A DNA stretch of 64,000 bases from Planctomycetota bacterium (GTDB lineage Bacteria > Planctomycetota > Planctomycetia > Pirellulales > PNKZ01). Below, piece by piece: positions 54,508 through 62,941 of the stretch (the stretch's first letter is position 1; each line of letters begins with the position of its first letter). The translations under genes and the position numbers were made by a program. The DNA lies in contig JAFEBQ010000015.1 in assembly GCA_018242585.1 (NCBI GenBank), forward strand, positions 62,001 through 126,000, written 5' to 3'. The notes below the pieces were generated by a model. That model was not told the origin of the DNA. It saw nothing but the letters and a program-made list of their open reading frames with translations, and searched no databases.

Positions 54508-54695
54508 CAGCACGTTAAATTCACGGCATTCATGGGTTGCAGTTCCGCTAGCAACCATTCGCTATTGGTCGTGCGGGGCCAGCGAGTTATCTTCCCCGGG
54601 CGTGCGCAACGCGCGCCGCTAGCATTGTGCTTTGGCGACGCGCGAACCCTGCGCGCCTGGCGACTAATTCCTTTGTCCACGACCTCATCCGACCA

Positions 54696-56090
54696 ATGAG
54701 CACTAGCGACTTGTTGACGTGTCTCGAACGATTGGGCCAGCCCCGCGTGCTGGTCCTGGGGGACTTCATCCTCGATCGCTACACCTGGGGTGACGCCGAA
54801 CGCGTCAGTCAGGAAGCGCCGGTCATTTTGCTGCGCGCCGATCATCGCGAAGCCCGACTTGGCGGGGCTGGCAACGTGGCCGCCATGTTGCGCGGACTCG
54901 ACGCCCAGGTCACCTGCGCCGGCATCGTCGGCGACGATCTCGACGGCCGTCAGGTCCGCGAGCTGCTGACGTCGTGCGGCGCCAATGCCGACTTGCTGCT
55001 GGCCGACGCGACTCGGCCGACCACCGTGAAAGAGCGCTTCATCGGCCGTGCTCAGGGCCGACACCCGCACCAGATCCTGCGCGTCGACAGCGAAGTGCGC
55101 GCCCCGATCGGCGCGGCCTTGGAGGCTCAATTCGCCCAGCGGTTGGCGACGCTGATCGGTCAGCACGACGTGGTGCTGATCTCGGACTACGACAAGGGCG
55201 TCTGCACGCCGGCGCTATTGCGCAAGGTGATCGACCGCTGCCGCGAACTCGACGTGCCGGTGCTCGTCGACCCGATCCGCGGCCACGACTATTCTCGCTA
55301 TCGCGGCGCGACCAGCATGACGCCCAACCGAACTGAAGCCGGCCAGGCGACGGGCCTGACCATTGATTCCAGGACGGCAGCCCTCGAAGCGGCCGAGCGC
55401 TTGAAAACTTCGCTCGGCCTCGACTTTTCCATCGTCACGCTCGACCGGGACGGCATGGCCCTGGTCGACCGCGGTGGCGATGGGGAAATCTATCCCACGA
55501 AGCCGCGGGCCGTTTACGACATTACCGGCGCTGGGGATATGGTGCTGGCGATGATCGGCGTCTGCGTGGCCGCTGGTCTGGCGCCGGCCGACTGTGTGCG
55601 ACTGGGGAACGTGGCCGGCGGGCTGGAAGTCGAAAAGGTCGGCGTGGCGGTGATTCCCCGTGCCGAAATCCGCACCCGCTTGCTGGCCGATCGGCCGTTG
55701 CAACTCGGTAAAGTCGTCGAGCCGGACGCGCTGCTGGCCCTGGCCACGGCGCATCGCGCCTCGGGCGAGCGAATCGCCCTGGTGCGCGGCACGTTCGCGA
55801 CGTTCGATCTGGCTCAGGTGCGCGCGCTCGAAGCGGCCGCCAGTTCCGCCGACGTGCTGGTCGTGGCGGTCGATGGCTCGAGCGCCGGTGGTAACGCGAC
55901 GATCTCAATGCTTGGCGCTGCGGCGGACGAGCGGGCGAGTCTGCTCGCGGCCTTGGCCTGTGTCCGCTATGTCGTGTCGCTCCCTGCCGGCGTTGAACAG
56001 CAATTCCTCAGTCAGTTGCAGCCCGACGTGCTGGCCTCGTCGAGCGAATCGTCCTCCGCGCGGCACACGCCCGGCCGCAAAGCCGCTTGA
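54696..56090 (+). CDS. hldE: HldE-like heptose-7-phosphate kinase with degenerate adenylyltransferase domain
   Basis: A 464-residue protein; the ATG at 54696 gives the normal N-terminus. Residues 1-325 form a PfkB/ribokinase-type domain with GDFILDRYTWGDAERVSQEA, RLGGAGNVAAMLRGL and the catalytic DITGAGDMVLAM (D281). It should phosphorylate D-glycero-D-manno-heptose-7-phosphate. The C-terminal part aligns in outline with the HldE nucleotidyltransferase (ALVRGTFATFDLAQVRALEA, then LLAALACVRYVVSL and LQPDVL), but the catalytic H-x-G-H is DLAQ (371-374). The second activity is therefore probably lost, and a separate adenylyltransferase would be needed. Confidence 0.85.
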   Translation: MSTSDLLTCLERLGQPRVLVLGDFILDRYTWGDAERVSQEAPVILLRADHREARLGGAGNVAAMLRGLDAQVTCAGIVGDDLDGRQVRELLTSCGANADLLLADATRPTTVKERFIGRAQGRHPHQILRVDSEVRAPIGAALEAQFAQRLATLIGQHDVVLISDYDKGVCTPALLRKVIDRCRELDVPVLVDPIRGHDYSRYRGATSMTPNRTEAGQATGLTIDSRTAALEAAERLKTSLGLDFSIVTLDRDGMALVDRGGDGEIYPTKPRAVYDITGAGDMVLAMIGVCVAAGLAPADCVRLGNVAGGLEVEKVGVAVIPRAEIRTRLLADRPLQLGKVVEPDALLALATAHRASGERIALVRGTFATFDLAQVRALEAAASSADVLVVAVDGSSAGGNATISMLGAAADERASLLAALACVRYVVSLPAGVEQQFLSQLQPDVLASSSESSSARHTPGRKAA

Positions 56091-56117
56091 TTGGAACGCC
56101 GAGGGCCAAGTGCCGCG

Positions 56118-57167
56118 ATGAACGTCGGAATCTTCTTGCCAAATTGGGTCGGTGATGTGGTGATGGCCACGCCGACGTTGCGCGCGCTGAGTCGCCGGTT
56201 TGGCGACGACCGGCTGATTGGCGTCATGCGGCCCCACGTGGCCGACGTGCTGGCCGGCACGCGCTGGCTCGACTCGGTAATTCACTACGACCCGCGCAGC
56301 TGCGATCCGCACGTCAAGGACTTCAACGTACTGGTCCAGCTGCGCCAAGCTCGGCTCGATGCCGTGGTGCTGATGACCAATTCGTGGCGGACGGCGCTGC
56401 TGGGCTGGCTGAGCGGCGCTAAACAGCGCGTGGGCTACGGCCGCGAGGGGCGGAGCTGGCTGCTGACCCATCCGCTGCGGCCCACGATGCATGGCCGCAA
56501 GTACGTGCCGGGCCCGGTGCTCGATTATTACCTGGAACTGGCCTACGCGCTAGGTTGCGAGCGTGAATCGCCCGTGATGGAACTGGCGACGCGCGGCGTC
56601 GACGAGTTCCAGGTCGACGCCCTGTGGCGCAAGCACGCCCTGGTCGGTCAACGTGTAGTGACGTTGAATTCCAGCGGCGCGTTCGGCGCGGCCAAGCTGT
56701 GGCCGACGGAATACTTCGCCGAATTGGCGCGGCGGATCGTCCTGCAGCTTGATCGTTCCGTGTTGGTGCTGTGCGGCCCGAGTGAGCGGGCGATCGCCGC
56801 GCAAATCGTGGCCGGCGCGAATCACCCCCGGGTGGTCAGCCTGGCCAACGAGGACATCGGCCTCGGGCTCAGCAAGGCTTGCGTGCGGCGCAGCGAGTTG
56901 CTGGTCACTACCGATAGCGGGCCGCGACATTTCGCCGGGGCGTTCGGCGTGCCGGTGGTGACACTCTTCGGGCCGACCGACCAGGCGTGGAGCGACAACC
57001 ACTTTCCTCACGCGACAAACTTGCAATTGCGGCTTGATTGCTCGCCGTGCCAACAACGCGTCTGCCCGCTGGGTCATCATCGCTGCATGCGCGATTTGAC
57101 CGTGGAGCAGGTTTACCGGGCCGTGGCGGCGCACCTGGGCGGAGGAGAACAGGTCCATGCCGCTTGA
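56118..57167 (+). CDS. waaF: LPS heptosyltransferase (GT9)
   Basis: A 349-residue GT9 heptosyltransferase. MNVGIFLPNWVGDVVMATPT is the WaaF opening motif, GYGREGRSWLLTHPL a mid-domain motif, and VTLNSSGAFGAAKLWPTEYF with LLVTTDSGPRHFAGAFGVPV and LFGPTDQAWS the C-terminal ADP-heptose region. It adds a heptose to the LPS inner core. GAGGG lies about 13 bases before the ATG. It is 27 bp downstream of the HldE-like gene and overlaps the WaaP-like gene by 11 bp. Confidence 0.9.
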   Translation: MNVGIFLPNWVGDVVMATPTLRALSRRFGDDRLIGVMRPHVADVLAGTRWLDSVIHYDPRSCDPHVKDFNVLVQLRQARLDAVVLMTNSWRTALLGWLSGAKQRVGYGREGRSWLLTHPLRPTMHGRKYVPGPVLDYYLELAYALGCERESPVMELATRGVDEFQVDALWRKHALVGQRVVTLNSSGAFGAAKLWPTEYFAELARRIVLQLDRSVLVLCGPSERAIAAQIVAGANHPRVVSLANEDIGLGLSKACVRRSELLVTTDSGPRHFAGAFGVPVVTLFGPTDQAWSDNHFPHATNLQLRLDCSPCQQRVCPLGHHRCMRDLTVEQVYRAVAAHLGGGEQVHAA

Positions 57168-58020
57168 ACCCTGTCAGGTTGTCGACGCCGCCGGAGGACA
57201 ATTGTGGGTCGATCCGCAATTCGCCGCGGCGCTCAACCGCGCCGGGCTCGCGACGTTCGCCGACTACCTGACCACGGAGCAAGGTTCGCTGTTTCGCAAG
57301 ATTGCGAACCGCGAGAGTCGCCGGCTGGAACTAGTGCTTGACGATGGCCGGCGCGTCGGCGCTTGGCTCAAGCGGCATCGGTGTCCGGCGAGCGCGTGGC
57401 GCTGGTGGCCGTTTGGCCGCGATGAACAAGCCGACGCCAGTGACGGCCGGCGCGAGGCGCTGAATGCCGAGCGCTTGGCCGCGGCGGGGATCGCGGCACT
57501 GCGGGCGATTGCCTGTGGCGAACGGCAATTGCCCGACGGCGGTTGCGAGTCGTTTGTCTTGACCGAGGAGCTGACCGGTTACACGCAACTCGACCATTTT
57601 CTCGATCAGCGGTTTGCAACCCTGACCGAGCGCGGCACGCGGCGCGATGCCGACCTGGACCGGCTGCTCGATCAGGTTGCCGATCTGGCCCGGCGGTTCC
57701 ACCAGGCCGGTTTCAATCATCGCGACTTTTACTGTTGCCACTTTTTCGTGGCGGAGCCGACGCCGGGGCAATTTGACGTCACGCTGATCGATCTGCAGCG
57801 CGTCGAACATCGCACGCGCGGCCGTCGCCGCTGGCTGCTCAAAGACCTGGGGCAATTGTCCTACTCGGCCGCGCGCGAGCGGATTAGCAATACGCAACGA
57901 CTACGGTTCTTGCGCCGCTACTTGCAAAGCGACAAGCTCGGCGTGGCCCAGCAGCGATTCGCCCGGCTGGTGCTGTTGAAACACGCCCAGCTCGAAAACC
58001 GGCACGGGGTACACGCATGA
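57157..58020 (+). CDS. LPS core heptose kinase (WaaP/InaA-like)
   Basis: A 287-residue member of the lipopolysaccharide kinase family (PF06293). The catalytic segment is ARRFHQAGFNHRDFYCCHFF (HRD at 188-190), characteristic of WaaP, followed by DVTLIDLQRVEHRTRGRRRW with the metal-binding Asp. SLFRKIANRESRRLELV provides the N-lobe region. It should phosphorylate a heptose of the LPS core with ATP in the cytoplasm. It overlaps waaF by 11 bp and the GT4 gene by 4 bp (ATGA). Confidence 0.88.
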   Translation: MPLEPCQVVDAAGGQLWVDPQFAAALNRAGLATFADYLTTEQGSLFRKIANRESRRLELVLDDGRRVGAWLKRHRCPASAWRWWPFGRDEQADASDGRREALNAERLAAAGIAALRAIACGERQLPDGGCESFVLTEELTGYTQLDHFLDQRFATLTERGTRRDADLDRLLDQVADLARRFHQAGFNHRDFYCCHFFVAEPTPGQFDVTLIDLQRVEHRTRGRRRWLLKDLGQLSYSAARERISNTQRLRFLRRYLQSDKLGVAQQRFARLVLLKHAQLENRHGVHA

Positions 58021-59174
58021 GAATTGGCTTGGTGATCGAACATTTTGATCCGCGGCGCGGCGGCGCGGAAATGTGGACGTGCCAGTTCGCGCGGCGACTC
58101 GCTCGACTGGGGCACGAGGTCCACGCCATCGCGCGGGACATCGCCCCGTCGATGCAGGACGCCGGCTTGATCTTCGAGCCCGTGCGGGCCGGCTCGTCGC
58201 GCGTCGAGTTCGCCACGGCGGCCGAAGCCGTCGCTCGTCGGCTGAACTTGGACGTTGTTCACGATAACGGCGACGGCTGGTACGGCGACTTGTTGTTGCC
58301 GCACGCGGGCATTCGCGAGGCGATGTTCGAGCAGCAATTGTTGATCGAGCCGCGCTGGCTGCGGCCGTTCAAGCGCCTGGCCGCGCGCTGGCTGCCGCGC
58401 TATCGCGAGTTCAAGCAGGTGGGGGACCGGCAATACGGCGACCCGCGGCGGATTTACCTGGCCATCTCGCAAATGCTGGCCACGAACATGCGGCAATATC
58501 ACAATGTGCCGGCCAGTCAGATTCGACTGGTCTACAACGGCATCGACACGGCGCGCTTCGCGCCGGACCAGATCGCCGAACACCGCCAGTCGATGCGCGC
58601 CAAGCTGGACGTGCGCGACGGCGAGGTACTGCTGTTGATCGTGGCGATCAACTTTCGCCGTAAGGGAGTGCCGACTCTGTTGCGCGCGACGGCGCGACTG
58701 GCCCAGCAAGGCTTGCCAGTTCGAGCAGTCGTCGTCGGCGGCAAACGATTGGCTCCTTGGCAGCGTCAACTCGACCGACTGGGCATTGCCGAGCGTGTCA
58801 CTCTGGTCGGGCACGTCGATGACCCACGGCCTTATTACGGTGCGGCCGACGCTTACGTGCTGCCGACGTTCTACGACCCGTGCAGTCTGGTGGTGCTCGA
58901 GGCGCTGGCCTGCGGGCTGCCCGTGGTGACCAGCCGCTTCAACGGCGCCGGCGAATTGATCACGCCAGGGCAAGAGGGGTACATCGTCGCCGACCCAGCG
59001 GACGATGCCGAGTTGGCCACAGCGTTGACACCGCTGTTCGATGCCGAGCATCGGGCATCGCTCGGCGCGGCGGCGCGCCAGTTGGCGCTCGATCACGCGC
59101 TGGAACGGAATTGCCGCGAGATACTGGCCGTGTACGACGAGATCGTCGCCCGGCGCGCGGTTCGTGCGGCGTGA
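58017..59174 (+). CDS. GT4 glycosyltransferase, LPS core (WaaG-like)
   Basis: A 385-residue GT-B glycosyltransferase. IGLVIEHFDPRRGGAEMWTCQ is the N-terminal donor/acceptor motif of GT4 enzymes; the C-terminal domain has LLIVAINFRRKGVPTLLRAT, VTLVGHVDDPRPYYGAADAY and PTFYDPCSLVVLEALACGLP, the E-x7-E type nucleotide-sugar site. In E. coli the cognate WaaG adds the first outer-core glucose. It is last in the LPS operon and converges closely on the BON gene. Confidence 0.85.
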   Translation: MRIGLVIEHFDPRRGGAEMWTCQFARRLARLGHEVHAIARDIAPSMQDAGLIFEPVRAGSSRVEFATAAEAVARRLNLDVVHDNGDGWYGDLLLPHAGIREAMFEQQLLIEPRWLRPFKRLAARWLPRYREFKQVGDRQYGDPRRIYLAISQMLATNMRQYHNVPASQIRLVYNGIDTARFAPDQIAEHRQSMRAKLDVRDGEVLLLIVAINFRRKGVPTLLRATARLAQQGLPVRAVVVGGKRLAPWQRQLDRLGIAERVTLVGHVDDPRPYYGAADAYVLPTFYDPCSLVVLEALACGLPVVTSRFNGAGELITPGQEGYIVADPADDAELATALTPLFDAEHRASLGAAARQLALDHALERNCREILAVYDEIVARRAVRAA

Positions 59175-59186
59175 ACTTGGCGCTGC

Positions 59187-59456
59187 TTACCGGTTGCCGT
59201 GAACTTGCAGATCGTTGCTCAGCGCCAGGCCGTGAATGATGTCCATCGCGGCTTGCTGGGCGAGCTGTTTGCAGTAGAAGGTGCTGCAGTTCCCGGTGAG
59301 CCGGACTTCTTCACCGTCGACATCGACTCTCAGGTTGCGAATCTGCCGCCCGGTGCGGGCCAGGACGCAGAGCGTGATGCGACGCGCCAGGGCGTCATCG
59401 TCCAGTCCGTCGTCATCGAGAAACGACTCGTCGGCGCTCCACAGATGAGACTTCAT
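59187..59456 (-). CDS. BON-domain protein
   Basis: An 89-residue protein, start ATG at 59456. LARRITLCVLARTGRQIRNL, then VDVDGEEVRLTGNCSTFYCK and AMDIIHGLALSNDLQV follow the BON (OsmY/nodulation) pattern: helix, VxVxDGxVxLxG strand pair, helix, terminal strand. BON proteins bind membrane phospholipids and are often stress-induced. No signal peptide is evident, so location is unclear. It is convergent with the GT4 gene with a 12-bp gap. Confidence 0.75.
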   Translation of the reverse strand: MKSHLWSADESFLDDDGLDDDALARRITLCVLARTGRQIRNLRVDVDGEEVRLTGNCSTFYCKQLAQQAAMDIIHGLALSNDLQVHGNR

Positions 59457-59601
59457 GCGTTGATCCCTCAACTCGCGAAGAGGCGCCGGCATCGCTCACT
59501 TGCGCAATTTGGCAACTCGCGTCGCCGACACAATCCATTACTTCTCGCGCAATTAGAGCGGCAAATGTCGGCCTGTCAACATTTTCGGCACGCTTCATAT
59601 G

Positions 59602-60270
59602 CTAGCTCTTCGCCGGCCCGATTGCTAGCTTTCCTGATTGACGAAGATAGTTGACGACCTGTTCGGCCAATTGCTCAGCCGGCGCTGTACCCCCGGCCAG
59701 GGTCAACTCGGGGCACTCAGGAGGCTCGTACGGGTCGTCGATTCCCGTCATTCCTTTCAATGTCCCGGCTCGGGCTTGCTTGTAAAGTCCCTTGGGATCG
59801 CGGGCTTCGCAGACCGCCAGCGGCGTGTCGACAAAGACTTCGATGAAGTCTCCTGGCGCGAGTAGCGCCCGGACCCGGTCCCGATCGCGGCGGTAAGGGC
59901 TGACAAACGCGGTCAATACGATCAGGCCCGCTTCGCAGAACAATTGGGCGACCGAGCCGATGCGGCGGATGTTTTCCTCGCGATCCTCGGCGGAAAAGCC
60001 CAGGCCAAAGCGGCGGGCAAACTCGCCGCCGTGCGTCGCCTCGAGCAGCTTGGGCGTCGCGTTCAGGCCGTGCCGCACGTTGTCGCCATCGAGCAGAAAA
60101 GTGTGCATGCCCGCACATGTCAACGCCACGTCGACCTGGTTGGCGACCGTGCTCTTGCCGCTGCCGCTCAGGCCCGTGAACCAGACCACGCAGCCCCGAT
60201 GGCCATTCAATTGTTCGCGCTCGGCGCGGGTGACGCTGGTCGCGTGCCAGACCACTTTGGGATCGGTCAT
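59602..60270 (-). CDS. cysC: Adenylylsulfate (APS) kinase
   Basis: A 222-residue kinase that phosphorylates APS to PAPS in sulfate assimilation or sulfation. [20 protein letters not shown] holds the Walker A loop (33-41), [12 protein letters not shown] is the substrate motif, [20 protein letters not shown] and [13 protein letters not shown] the catalytic/lid regions, and [20 protein letters not shown] the family ending. It lies three bases downstream of the acyl-CoA dehydrogenase-like gene on the same strand. CysC in planctomycetes may serve sulfated carbohydrate metabolism. Confidence 0.95.
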   Translation of the reverse strand: MTDPKVVWHATSVTRAEREQLNGHRGCVVWFTGLSGSGKSTVANQVDVALTCAGMHTFLLDGDNVRHGLNATPKLLEATHGGEFARRFGLGFSAEDREENIRRIGSVAQLFCEAGLIVLTAFVSPYRRDRDRVRALLAPGDFIEVFVDTPLAVCEARDPKGLYKQARAGTLKGMTGIDDPYEPPECPELTLAGGTAPAEQLAEQVVNYLRQSGKLAIGPAKS

Positions 60271-60273
60271 TGC

Positions 60274-61356
60274 TTATTCCAGTCCTGCCAGTTCGCACAA
60301 CGTGGCGTTCAGCACCGGCTGCGGGCAGCTCCACACCAGGAAGAACAACGCCTCGCGGCACCAGCGCCCCGTCGGATGTCCCACAACATAGCCGGCCCCT
60401 TTGGCCGCGGCCAGCGCCGCCTGGGTCGAACGGAGGGCGATGCTGTTGGCGCGGCCGCGCAGGTCTTCCGAAGAACACGCCGGCTGCCCTTCGGCCACCG
60501 CCAGCACATCAGCGATAGTTTGCTCGCACTCGGCGGCTAGCGACTCGGCCGGCGCGCGCAGCTCGGTGCGGCCGCGCTCGGCTTCGGTCAGCATATACTC
60601 GGTCGCGGCGCGGCTCAGGCCGAGCGCGAGCGTCGACGTTTGCAGGCCGCCGGTTGATCCGCTGCCACGGGACATGACATTCTCGATCGGGCCGGCCAGG
60701 ATCCATTCGGCCGGAACTTCGACGTTGTTTAGTCGCAGCGGCCCGGTGTGACTGGCCGACAGGGCGACCAACTGGGCCGGCGCTTCGGTTGATACGCCGG
60801 GCGCGTCGGTCGGCAGCGCCACGAGCAGTTGCCGGCCGTCGTCGAGCATCGCGCCAATTACCACGCAGTCGGCGGCATCGGCGCCGGTGACCCAGGGGCT
60901 GTAACCGTCGAGCAGGTAACCTGTGCCGCGCGCTGCGGCACGCAAGACGGGGCGCTGCAGATAACGACGGCTGGTGGTCAGGTGCGAAATGCCGACCGTG
61001 GCGAAGGCTTCGTCAGTCAGCAGCGGCGGCAGCCAGCGCGACTTGCTGGCGTCGTTTTCGCAGTCGGCGATCCGTCGGCACGCGCCAGTGCGCTGGGTAA
61101 CGATAAACGTCGTGGTCAGACAGGCGGCGCTCAGACGCAAGTAGCCGCGAATGACGTCCGCCTCGCTCCAGCCACAGCCGCCGTACTCCTCGGGCAAGAA
61201 CCAACGATAGACGCCCGCTTCGCCCAGCCAGGCCAGTTGCTGGGCCGGCCAAGCGCCGCTGGTGTCGAGCGCATCGGCCGCGCCGCGCAAGCGCTCGCAC
61301 AGCGCATCGAGTGCCGGATCGTCAGGCGCGAGGATTTGTTTCAGCGACTCGTTCAT
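60274..61356 (-). CDS. Acyl-CoA dehydrogenase-like flavoprotein
   Basis: A 360-residue protein of the acyl-CoA dehydrogenase superfamily. GEAGVYRWFLPEEYGGCGWS is the N-terminal helical motif, EAFATVGISHLTTSRRYL lies in the beta domain and the tail has long helices (TEAERGRTELRAPAESLAAE). The canonical catalytic Glu could not be placed confidently, so desaturase versus flavin monooxygenase type (DszC-like) is open. It is 22 bp below purB and three bases above cysC, so it is part of a purB-containing run. Confidence 0.7.
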   Translation of the reverse strand: MNESLKQILAPDDPALDALCERLRGAADALDTSGAWPAQQLAWLGEAGVYRWFLPEEYGGCGWSEADVIRGYLRLSAACLTTTFIVTQRTGACRRIADCENDASKSRWLPPLLTDEAFATVGISHLTTSRRYLQRPVLRAAARGTGYLLDGYSPWVTGADAADCVVIGAMLDDGRQLLVALPTDAPGVSTEAPAQLVALSASHTGPLRLNNVEVPAEWILAGPIENVMSRGSGSTGGLQTSTLALGLSRAATEYMLTEAERGRTELRAPAESLAAECEQTIADVLAVAEGQPACSSEDLRGRANSIALRSTQAALAAAKGAGYVVGHPTGRWCREALFFLVWSCPQPVLNATLCELAGLE

Positions 61357-61378
61357 GGCTTGGCCCGGACCAGAAAAC

Positions 61379-62815
61379 CTAAACGCGCAGGTTCACGTCG
61401 GTGGCGCGCGAGCCTTGGCTGGCCACGATCGGCGTCACGACTTCGGCCAGGAACTCGTCGACTTGTTCCGGCGCGCGACCGACATACTTGGCCGGGTCGA
61501 GCACGTCGCTCAAATCGACGCCGGCCAATGCAGGATCGGCGGCAATGCGCGCCAACAAATCGTTCGCGCCCCCTTCTTGCTTGACAACCGCGCCGGCGGC
61601 CTGGCTGTGGCGGCGAATCTGCTCGTGCAGGGTCTGTCGATCGCCCCCCTGGGCAACCGCGGCCATCAAAATGTTCTCGGTTGCCATGAAGGGCAACTCG
61701 GCCGCCAACCGTTGACGAATCACGTGCGGATAGACCACCAGGTTCGACGCGACGTTTTGATAGATGATCAGAATCGCATCGATTGCCAGAAACGCTTGCG
61801 GCAACGTCAAGCGGCGGTTCGCGCTGTCGTCAAGCGTCCGTTCCATCCATTGCGTGGCCAGCGTGGCATGCCCGCTCGATTGCAAGCTGTGAACAAAGCG
61901 CGCCAGACCGCAAATGCGTTCGGCCCGCATCGGGTTCCGCTTGTAGGCCATGGCCGAGCTACCGATTTGATCCGCCTCGAACGGCTCTTCGACCTCTTTG
62001 AAGCTTTGCAACAGCCGGAGGTCGGTGCCAGTCTTGTGGGCTGAACCGGCGATGCCGGCCAACGTGTCGAGCACTTGCGCGTCGACCTTGCGTGAATAGG
62101 TCTGGCCGGTCACGGCGTAGCTGCTGTCGAATCCCATCTTCTGGCAAACGAGCCGGTCAAGCTGACGAACTTTGGCGTGATCGCCGCCGAACAGTTCCAG
62201 GAAGCTGGCCTGGGTGCCGGTGGTTCCCTTCACGCCGCGCGCCCGCAAGTTGTTGATGCGGAACTCGACGTCGGCCAGGTCTTGCACCAGGTCGTAGATC
62301 CACAGACAGGCCCGCTTGCCCACGGTGGTCGGCTGGGCCGGCTGCAAGTGCGTGTAGGCCAGGCAGGCCAGCGAACGATGCTTGCGGGCGAACTTGCCCA
62401 GCCGTTCGATCACGCCGATCAGTCGATCGCGCACCGTGCGCAACGCGTCGCGAATCAACAACAAGTCGGTGTTGTCGGTGACGTAGCAACTGGTGGCCCC
62501 CAGGTGAATGATCCGCCGCGCGTTCGGGCATTGATCGCCATAGGCGTGGACATGGGCCATCACGTCGTGGCGCAGCTTGCGCTCGTAGACCTCGGCGGCG
62601 GTGAAGTCGACGTTGTCGATGTTGGCGCGTAGCTCGGCGATCTCGGCCGCCGAGATTGGCAGCCCTAGTTCAGCTTCCGCTTCAGCCAGCGCGACCCACA
62701 ACTTGCGCCAGGTGCGAAACTTGGTCCGCGGGCTCCACAACTCGGACATGGCGTCGGAAGCATAGCGGGCGATTAGTGGGTTGTCGTAGACGTCGTACAA
62801 GGTGTGCGCCTTCAC
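61379..62815 (-). CDS. purB: Adenylosuccinate lyase
   Basis: A 478-residue enzyme of purine synthesis that splits SAICAR and adenylosuccinate to release fumarate. [19 protein letters not shown] and [18 protein letters not shown] carry catalytic His regions, and [20 protein letters not shown] is the fumarase-superfamily signature loop. Length suits the longer eukaryote-like PurB group. It is first in a run with the acyl-CoA dehydrogenase-like gene and cysC, below the HD-domain gene. Confidence 0.96.
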   Translation of the reverse strand: MKAHTLYDVYDNPLIARYASDAMSELWSPRTKFRTWRKLWVALAEAEAELGLPISAAEIAELRANIDNVDFTAAEVYERKLRHDVMAHVHAYGDQCPNARRIIHLGATSCYVTDNTDLLLIRDALRTVRDRLIGVIERLGKFARKHRSLACLAYTHLQPAQPTTVGKRACLWIYDLVQDLADVEFRINNLRARGVKGTTGTQASFLELFGGDHAKVRQLDRLVCQKMGFDSSYAVTGQTYSRKVDAQVLDTLAGIAGSAHKTGTDLRLLQSFKEVEEPFEADQIGSSAMAYKRNPMRAERICGLARFVHSLQSSGHATLATQWMERTLDDSANRRLTLPQAFLAIDAILIIYQNVASNLVVYPHVIRQRLAAELPFMATENILMAAVAQGGDRQTLHEQIRRHSQAAGAVVKQEGGANDLLARIAADPALAGVDLSDVLDPAKYVGRAPEQVDEFLAEVVTPIVASQGSRATDVNLRV

Positions 62816-62833
62816 AAGATTGAGACAGATACT

Positions 62834-62912
62834 CTAAGCACCAACGCCCAAGGCCCAATGTCCATTGGCGAACACTCCCATTTGGTCATTGGTCCTTGGG
62901 GTTTGGTCATTT
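62834..62912. repeat. Dispersed CCAATG-rich repeat, copy 3
   Basis: The purB upstream spacer begins CTAAGCACCAACGCCCAAGG, then CCCAATGTCCATTGG, and ends with TTGGTCATTGGTCCTTGGGG and TTTGGTCATT. It contains both orientations of the element seen singly at 287-323 and 2029-2065, so it can fold on itself. Confidence 0.55.
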
Positions 62913-62941
62913 GCAATCAACGTAAATAATGACTCGTAACG

